Of a stretch of DNA of 9,144 bases, positions 4,831-9,144 are shown in pieces. How positions within the stretch are numbered: the stretch's first letter is position 1; the number at the start of each line of letters is the position of its first letter. The translations under genes were made by a program, and so were the position numbers. The notes beneath the pieces are model-generated. The model had not been told where the DNA came from and did no database searches. It saw only the letters and a list, made by a program, of their open reading frames with translations. The stretch is from an uncultured Spirochaetales bacterium (lineage in GTDB: Bacteria > Spirochaetota > Spirochaetia > Sphaerochaetales > Sphaerochaetaceae), in the NCBI GenBank assembly GCA_947306375.1, contig CAMZGJ010000039.1, positions 1 to 9,144 on the forward strand, written 5' to 3'.

Positions 4831-5916
4831 GAAGATTCTCAGCACCGGTATGAGTATAAGTACCGTTGCCAGACCTGCAATCTGAAGGACAACATAGGTC
4901 TTGGGATGCAGGGTATGTCCGGCAATTATTTCAGCAACACTTATCAGTATGAGACCGCCGTCCAGTGCGGTTATGGGGAGCATGTTTGCAATGCCCAGGG
5001 ATATGCTTACGCTTGCAAGAAGGTAGAGTGCCACCCTGATTCCCGTGTTGAAGCTTATACTGAAACTGTTTCTAGTTATGGCACCCACATGTTCGGATGC
5101 GGAAAGTGAGCCTCCCAGTGTCTCTCCAACCTTGTTCCTGCCCAGGAATATTCCGGTAATGGCATCTGAAAAGGTGGAAATCTGGATTCCCACTTCCGTG
5201 AATGCGGGTCCCAGGGTCTGGAAGAATTTCTTGCCGGGTGTTACTGTCTCGGTGAAGGTTTCTGCAGGCAGGAGACCGAACTTGCCGTCAACAGGGCTTA
5301 CGGTGAAAAGACCGCGCCGGGTCACAATAAAGACATAGGCCTGATCGGAGCAGATTTTAAGCTCCTGTTCAAGTTCCTCCCAGGACTGCACGCCCTTTCC
5401 TCCCACGCTGTAGATCCAGTCTCCGGATTCCAGGCCCGCGTCCTTTGCGGCACAGGGGAGAGACGCATACTCGGGGACATCGGCCGTTAGGCGGATTTCC
5501 GGGTTCATGTCCACGTGGAGCACCGGCATGAGAAGTATGATTATGAAGCAGATTACGGCAAAGAGAATGTTTGCAAGCGGTCCGCTCAGGTAGGTGATTA
5601 TGCGGTGCCAGGGGGTTGCTGCGTAGATTGAGCCGTCCTCACAGTCCTCTATGCGTTTCTGTTTCTTCTGAAGGGCGCGTTTGAGGTCATCCTGTCCGCA
5701 CATTGTGGTTGCCCCTCCGAAGGGAATTATGTTTATGCGGAACTCAGTTTCACCATGCTGCCATTTTACTATTGCAGGTCCCAGTCCGAAGGCAAGGCGC
5801 TGAACTCTTATTCCGCATGCGCGGGCGGCAAAAAAGTGCCCCAGCTCGTGGAATATTATGAGGATGTCCAGACCTAAAAAGCCTATCAGAATTGCAAATA
5901 CGGTAGACCAGTTCAT
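4825..5916 (-). CDS. rseP: RseP-type site-2 intramembrane zinc metalloprotease
   Basis: A 363-residue membrane protease of the M50/S2P family that cuts transmembrane segments of substrates such as anti-sigma factors and signal peptides. The zinc motif HELGH is at 23-27 in the first membrane helix, with Glu24 as catalytic base. The re-entrant PFGG is at 65-68, SGPLANILFA with a helix at about 111-130, a single PDZ domain at about 140-208 (AGLESGDWIYSVGGK at 160-174), and the third zinc ligand Asp319 in NMLPITALDGG (311-321), where many relatives have PIPALDGG. A final helix lies at about 342-362. All catalytic residues are present. A GGAG 4 bases upstream supports ATG 5916. The start overlaps the dxr stop by 4 bp (ATGA). 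It is the last gene of the minus-strand cluster. Confidence 0.95.
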   Translation of the reverse strand: MNWSTVFAILIGFLGLDILIIFHELGHFFAARACGIRVQRLAFGLGPAIVKWQHGETEFRINIIPFGGATTMCGQDDLKRALQKKQKRIEDCEDGSIYAATPWHRIITYLSGPLANILFAVICFIIILLMPVLHVDMNPEIRLTADVPEYASLPCAAKDAGLESGDWIYSVGGKGVQSWEELEQELKICSDQAYVFIVTRRGLFTVSPVDGKFGLLPAETFTETVTPGKKFFQTLGPAFTEVGIQISTFSDAITGIFLGRNKVGETLGGSLSASEHVGAITRNSFSISFNTGIRVALYLLASVSISLGIANMLPITALDGGLILISVAEIIAGHTLHPKTYVVLQIAGLATVLILIPVLRIFL

Positions 5917-7028
5917 AGCGCTCCGCCGGTTCTTTCCCAGGCCAGTTTCTCAATGAGGGGTATTGCGGAAAGCTCCGCAGGGCCCTCAGACCAGTCATAA
6001 TCCAGTACGTGCCTGACCACGGCGTGAATGTCCGTATACTTTATCCTTCCGTCCATGAAGAACTTGACGGCAGCCTCATCCGCGGCGTTGTAGGCAATGC
6101 TGTAGGCACCGCCCAGTCTTACGCACTCAAAGGCATCTGCCACAAAGGGGAACTGTTTTGTATCCAGCTTTCTGAAATTCAGGTCCAGAAGGTCAAAATC
6201 CAGCTTTTTGCCGGCGCTTCTGTCCGGCCTGCAGTCCGTCAGGGCCCTCATTATGGGGAAAACCATATCAGGCGGTGACATCTGAGCGTAAACCTGACCG
6301 CTCTTAGACCTGACCATTGAATGGACAACGCTCTGGGGGTGGATAACAACCTCAATGTCATCTGCTCCGAATCCGAACAGGTAATGCGCCTCAATGACCT
6401 CAAGGCCCTTGTTGGCAAGGGTGGATGAGTCAATTGAAATCTTTGGCCCCATGTTCCACGTGGGATGTTTGGCTGCCCTGTCGGGCGATACTTTCACCAG
6501 GTCCTCATACGGAGTATTCAGAAAGGGCCCTCCGCTTGCAGTTATTACAAGTTTTTCAACCATGTCTCTGCCGCAGTCATGGATAAGCTGGTCCAGGGCG
6601 GAGTGTTCGCTGTCCACCGGAATTACGTTTACGTCACAGCCTCTTGCCGTGTCCAGAAACAGCCTTCCGCCAAGGACTACGGTCTCCTTGTTGGCAAGGG
6701 CAAGATCCGAGCCTGAAATTACAGTTGCAACGCTTGCCTCAAGACCTGCAGAACCCGCAATGCCGTTGAGAACCACATCCGCATGCAGGGTGCAGAGCAT
6801 CTGTTCAAGGTTTCTGAAGTACCTGATTCCCTGTACGGGAGGCTCAGGTGCGTCCGAAGTGATGCACAGATTCTCAATACCGTTTTCAACGCACAGGCGT
6901 GCGGCTTTATCTACGTTTGTGTGCACGGAGGCTCCCACAACACGGATGCTGTCCCTGAAGGATGCAATGCCGCGCAGTGCGGTGGTTCCTATGCTGCCTG
7001 TAAGTCCCAGAATAACAACGGTCTTCAT
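5913..7028 (-). CDS. dxr: 1-deoxy-D-xylulose 5-phosphate reductoisomerase
   Basis: This 371-residue enzyme rearranges and reduces DXP to MEP using NADPH and a divalent metal, the committed step of the MEP isoprenoid pathway; it is the fosmidomycin target. NADPH-binding GLTGSIG is at 8-14 and ALANKE at 110-115. Metal ligands appear in VDSEHSA (Asp139, Glu141) and NKGLEVIEA (Glu210). Substrate-binding motifs are SGGP (165-168) and WNMGPKISIDSST (191-203), with HPQSVVHSMV (230-239) beyond. Length is slightly short of the usual 380-400 but complete. No Shine-Dalgarno is visible before ATG 7028; only 8 bp separate it from the cdsA stop, and a consensus -10 box lies there (see 7036-7044). Its product feeds uppS in the same cluster. 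Confidence 0.96.
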   Translation of the reverse strand: MKTVVILGLTGSIGTTALRGIASFRDSIRVVGASVHTNVDKAARLCVENGIENLCITSDAPEPPVQGIRYFRNLEQMLCTLHADVVLNGIAGSAGLEASVATVISGSDLALANKETVVLGGRLFLDTARGCDVNVIPVDSEHSALDQLIHDCGRDMVEKLVITASGGPFLNTPYEDLVKVSPDRAAKHPTWNMGPKISIDSSTLANKGLEVIEAHYLFGFGADDIEVVIHPQSVVHSMVRSKSGQVYAQMSPPDMVFPIMRALTDCRPDRSAGKKLDFDLLDLNFRKLDTKQFPFVADAFECVRLGGAYSIAYNAADEAAVKFFMDGRIKYTDIHAVVRHVLDYDWSEGPAELSAIPLIEKLAWERTGGAL

Positions 7029-7035
7029 GATGTAG

Positions 7036-7044
7036 ATTATATCA
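7036..7044 (-). promoter_or_regulatory. Extended -10 box placed for a leaderless dxr message
   Basis: On the minus strand the sequence is TGATATAAT, a perfect extended -10 (TGnTATAAT), made from the last codons and stop of cdsA. Seven bases separate it from the dxr ATG, so a start at normal distance would fall on or next to the first base of the start codon. No good -35 box is present and dxr lacks a Shine-Dalgarno. It could equally be a chance match in an AT-rich gene end. Confidence 0.35.
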
Positions 7045-7867
7045 GATTCCAGAATGTATAGAAGAAGGGGGCGGCTGCAATGATTGAATCTATGCTGTCC
7101 AGGATTCCGCCGCGACCGGGAATTATATTACCTGAATCCTTGACTCCCGCACTTCTTTTGAAGACGCTCTCGGCAAGGTCTCCTATGTTAGCGGCGGCAG
7201 AGATTACAAGTGCAAGAACGGCCTTGGTCCAAACGGGGACAAGGGGGAGGGAGGAAGCCATGACAGCCCAGTATGCATAGCAGATTCCCACGCAGGAAAG
7301 TGTTCCGCCTATGAAGCCTGCCATGCTCTTTTTGGGGCTTACCTTGAAGACATTTCCGTGACCGCGTCCGAAGAGCATTCCGAACACGTATGCAAAGATG
7401 TCATTGGAAAAGACCAGAATCAGAAAAAGAACAACCGAGGCGGGGCTTGTGTTCTCAAGGGCAAGCATTCCTATGATGAAGGAAAGCAGGTAACCGGGGT
7501 AGATGAGAAGCAGAAGAGATTTTGCAACATGTACAATTGAAGATTTGAAGTCATCTGCTTCACCTCTTTTTACCTCAATGCCCAGGATTATCAGAATTGA
7601 GAGCAGAAACAGGTATGAAAAGGCATCAGCTTTCCAGTTGAGCAGAAGCTGAACGTAGTGCACCGCGCAGACGGCGCAGGAAAGGAAGGCTGCAAGGGAG
7701 TACTTTCCGAAGAGCATTCTGCTCATTTCAGCAGAACCTGAGGCGGCAAGGATAATAATCAGGAGGCTCAGGCCTATGAAGTTGTACTGCGGCAGGCAGA
7801 AGATAAGGGAGAATACCGCGGGAACTCCTATTACGCATGTAAGTATTCTGTTTGCAAGATTGTTCAC
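7037..7867 (-). CDS. cdsA: Phosphatidate cytidylyltransferase (CDP-diacylglycerol synthase)
   Basis: A 276-residue membrane enzyme that makes CDP-diacylglycerol from phosphatidate and CTP, the branch point of phospholipid synthesis. It has about eight membrane segments. Family motifs are SNDIFAYVFGMLFGR (154-168), SPKKSMAGFIGG (177-188), GDLAESVFKR (229-238) and the signature region KDSGNIIPGRGGILDSIDS (243-261). In the signature the usual His of PGHGG is Arg252 and the usual Arg of LDR-x-D is Ser258, while the metal-binding Asp residues (257, 260) remain. The start is GTG (7867-7865), supported by GGAGG 9 bases upstream and a 4-bp GTGA overlap with the uppS stop, a sign of coupled translation. 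Confidence 0.94.
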   Translation of the reverse strand: MNNLANRILTCVIGVPAVFSLIFCLPQYNFIGLSLLIIILAASGSAEMSRMLFGKYSLAAFLSCAVCAVHYVQLLLNWKADAFSYLFLLSILIILGIEVKRGEADDFKSSIVHVAKSLLLLIYPGYLLSFIIGMLALENTSPASVVLFLILVFSNDIFAYVFGMLFGRGHGNVFKVSPKKSMAGFIGGTLSCVGICYAYWAVMASSLPLVPVWTKAVLALVISAAANIGDLAESVFKRSAGVKDSGNIIPGRGGILDSIDSIIAAAPFFYTFWNLI

Positions 7868-8541
7868 TGAGCCAGTCCTCCGAATTTCCTTGTTCTTCCT
7901 GCAAGTGCATCAAGGCAGGTCTGAACCTCCTCCTGATCCCAGTCCGGCCAGAGTTTGTCTATGCTGAGAAGCTCCGCATAGGCGCTGTCCCAGAGCATGA
8001 AGTTGGAGAGTCTGAGTTCTCCTGCGCTTCTGGCAATCATGTCAGGAGCGGGTATGTCCGGACAGTCAAGGTTTGCCTCAATGTCTGCAACTGTAATCTT
8101 TTTCCCGGGGTTTTTTTCAATGAAACGGTTAACGGCGCGGGAAATCTCATCCTGACCGCCGTAGTTGACGCAGAGCACGGCTGTAATTCCGTTGCATCCT
8201 GATGTTGCCTCAACAGTGTTTTTCACTGCATTACGTGCCTCTTCGGGCAGACCGTCAACATTTCCGCGGACTCTTATTCTGACGTTGTTCTCTTTATACC
8301 AATCAGTCTCTCCCGGCAGTTTTTTTGCCAGAAGAGACATGAGGTAGGAAACCTCCTGTGCTGGACGTTTCCAGTTTTCAGTTGAAAAGACATAGAAGGA
8401 TACAAAGTACACGCAAAGATTCCTGGCTCCGAGGATAACCCTCTTGCAGGCTTTCATTCCTTCAATATGGCCGGCGGCCCTGGGAAGTCCGCGCTTTTTG
8501 GCCCAGCGGCCGTTGCCGTCCATAATAAGACCAAGGTGCAT
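7864..8541 (-). CDS. uppS: Isoprenyl transferase / (di-trans,poly-cis)-undecaprenyl diphosphate synthase
   Basis: A 225-residue soluble cis-prenyltransferase that adds isopentenyl units to farnesyl diphosphate to make the C55 lipid carrier for peptidoglycan and other envelope polymers. The catalytic HLGLIMDGNGRWAKKRG lies at 2-18 with Asp8, then GHIEG (24-28), YVFSTENWKRP (50-60), VNYGGQDEI (125-133), and the substrate-binding IARSAGELRLSNFMLWDSAY (169-188) with Arg171, Arg177 and Ser179. RSAGE replaces the more usual RTGGE. Slightly shorter than typical (about 230-250) but complete, starting directly at the catalytic motif. GGAGG 5 bases before ATG 8541 sets the start, and the start A is shared with the frr stop (TGATG). 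Whether the product is exactly C55 is not shown by sequence. Confidence 0.96.
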   Translation of the reverse strand: MHLGLIMDGNGRWAKKRGLPRAAGHIEGMKACKRVILGARNLCVYFVSFYVFSTENWKRPAQEVSYLMSLLAKKLPGETDWYKENNVRIRVRGNVDGLPEEARNAVKNTVEATSGCNGITAVLCVNYGGQDEISRAVNRFIEKNPGKKITVADIEANLDCPDIPAPDMIARSAGELRLSNFMLWDSAYAELLSIDKLWPDWDQEEVQTCLDALAGRTRKFGGLAQ

Positions 8542-9098
8542 CAGACCTCCAGTATTTCCTTTTCCTTGGCATCAGAGATGCTGTTGACCTGTGCAATATG
8601 GTCATCAGTCATCTTCTGAAGCTTGTCCTCTCCGTTTTTCTGTTCATCCTCGGAGATTGTTCCGGCTTTCTGGAGCTTCTTGATGTCTTCCATGCCGTCG
8701 CGTCTGATGTTGCGCACTGCAACACGTGCAGTCTCGGCAGCGGCCTTGGCCTGTTTTGCAAGTTCCTTTCTTCTGTCACCTGTAAGAGGAGGGAAGTTTA
8801 TTCTCAGAAGTTTTCCGTCATTTGAGGGATTCAGACCAAGGTCTGCCTTCTGGATTGCCTTTTCAATGGGGGAGAGCAGGCTCTTGTCCCAGGGCTGTAT
8901 GACTACAAGTCTGGCCTCGGGAACAGAGACGGATGCCACCTGGCTCAGGGGAGTCTCCTGACCGTAGTAATCGACCTTAACCTTGTCAAAGACTGCGGCG
9001 GAGGCTCTGCCTGTCCTCAGTGAAGTATATTCACTGTTCAGAGCGGCAACGCTCTTGTCCATCTTGTCCTTACAGTTATCAAGTATGTTCTGCATCAT
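8541..9098 (-). CDS. frr: Ribosome recycling factor
   Basis: A 185-residue tRNA-shaped protein that, with EF-G, splits ribosomes after termination. Hallmarks are SLRTGRAS (26-33), VDYYGQETPLSQVASVSVPEAR (42-63), IQPWDKS (67-73), AIQKADLGLNPSNDGKLLRI (81-100), PPLTGDRRKELAK (103-115) and VAVRNIRRDG (126-135) with the key helix arginines. The length is standard. The reading frame begins ATGATG. The first ATG (9098-9096) overlaps the upstream tsf stop by 4 bp, the second (9095-9093) by 1 bp; only a weak AGGTG precedes them, so translation is probably coupled to tsf. In many bacteria pyrH sits between tsf and frr; here it is missing. Confidence 0.96.
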   Translation of the reverse strand: MMQNILDNCKDKMDKSVAALNSEYTSLRTGRASAAVFDKVKVDYYGQETPLSQVASVSVPEARLVVIQPWDKSLLSPIEKAIQKADLGLNPSNDGKLLRINFPPLTGDRRKELAKQAKAAAETARVAVRNIRRDGMEDIKKLQKAGTISEDEQKNGEDKLQKMTDDHIAQVNSISDAKEKEILEV

Positions 9099-9144
9099 GC
9101 ACCTGCTCTGAAGCGTGTGAAGGCTGTGATCTTGACGTCACTGC
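9095..9144 (-). CDS. tsf: 3' end of elongation factor Ts (partial)
   Basis: Entering from the right edge on the minus strand is an open frame of 15 codons, SDVKITAFTRFRAGA, ending at TGA (9097-9095). The KITAFTRFRAG pattern fits the last beta strand of EF-Ts, the nucleotide exchange factor for EF-Tu (compare VTGFIRFEVG in E. coli, from memory), and treponemes place tsf directly before frr. The stop overlaps the frr start in an ATGA arrangement. The visible piece is short, so the name rests on both the motif and the context. The whole N-terminal part lies outside the window. Confidence 0.75.
   Translation of the reverse strand, partial: SDVKITAFTRFRAGA

Noticed and set aside
6394..7035. 213-codon plus-strand frame antisense to dxr
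   Set aside because: dxr covers this region with all catalytic motifs. The antisense frame is Ser/Thr/Arg-rich as expected of a shadow and has no ribosome site.
1..9144. CRISPR array, insertion sequence, tRNA/rRNA, prophage or defence genes
   Set aside because: I saw no regularly spaced repeats, transposase motifs, RNA-gene cores or accessory-type genes; almost all the sequence is accounted for by housekeeping genes.

Overview
The window looks like chromosome from a treponeme-type spirochaete (Treponemataceae or close relative) of medium GC content. This rests on gene order. A plus-strand block rpsF-ssb-rpsR-(membrane protein)-rplI-dnaB faces a minus-strand block tsf-frr-uppS-cdsA-dxr-rseP. 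From memory, both blocks exist in Treponema pallidum but far apart on its chromosome. The absence of pyrH between tsf and frr also fits treponemes. The genus is inference; no search was run.

Layout. Bases 3-119 are the 3' end of an unrecognised plus-strand gene, followed by a strong intrinsic terminator (142-167). Bases 168-323 hold no gene but contain a 77-bp centred imperfect palindrome. A very small minus-strand gene (377-466, GTG start, 29 residues, almost all Lys/Arg/His) has its own Shine-Dalgarno, a near-consensus promoter (520-548) and a terminator (324-350). It resembles the AURKAIP1/COX24-domain small ribosomal-subunit proteins. Back to back with its promoter is the plus-strand promoter (596-624) for the ribosomal/replication operon. 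That operon's leader RNA can fold so as to hide the rpsF Shine-Dalgarno, a plausible S6:S18 autoregulatory site.

The plus block (686-4818) combines translation (S6, S18, L9) with replication (SSB, DnaB helicase). It carries one polytopic membrane protein of DUF2232/YybS type between rpsR and rplI. An intrinsic terminator (3324-3357) separates rplI from dnaB, so dnaB depends on read-through or on a promoter I cannot see.

The minus block (9144 to 4825) is tightly packed, with overlaps of 1-4 bp or gaps of 8 bp. It joins translation elongation and recycling (EF-Ts, RRF) to the cell envelope: undecaprenyl diphosphate synthase, CDP-diacylglycerol synthase, DXP reductoisomerase of the MEP isoprenoid pathway, and an RseP-type site-2 protease. 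Dxr makes MEP for isoprenoid units, UppS polymerises these into the lipid carrier, CdsA supplies CDP-DAG for phospholipids, and RseP cuts membrane proteins. The two blocks converge with only 6 bp between stop codons, inside a perfect 18-bp palindrome.

Most of the window is conserved housekeeping DNA. I see no CRISPR, insertion sequence, tRNA, rRNA or defence system. The items most worth a second look are the tiny basic-protein gene, the rpsF leader switch, the DUF2232 membrane gene, the palindromes at 197-273 and 4813-4830, and a possible leaderless promoter for dxr.
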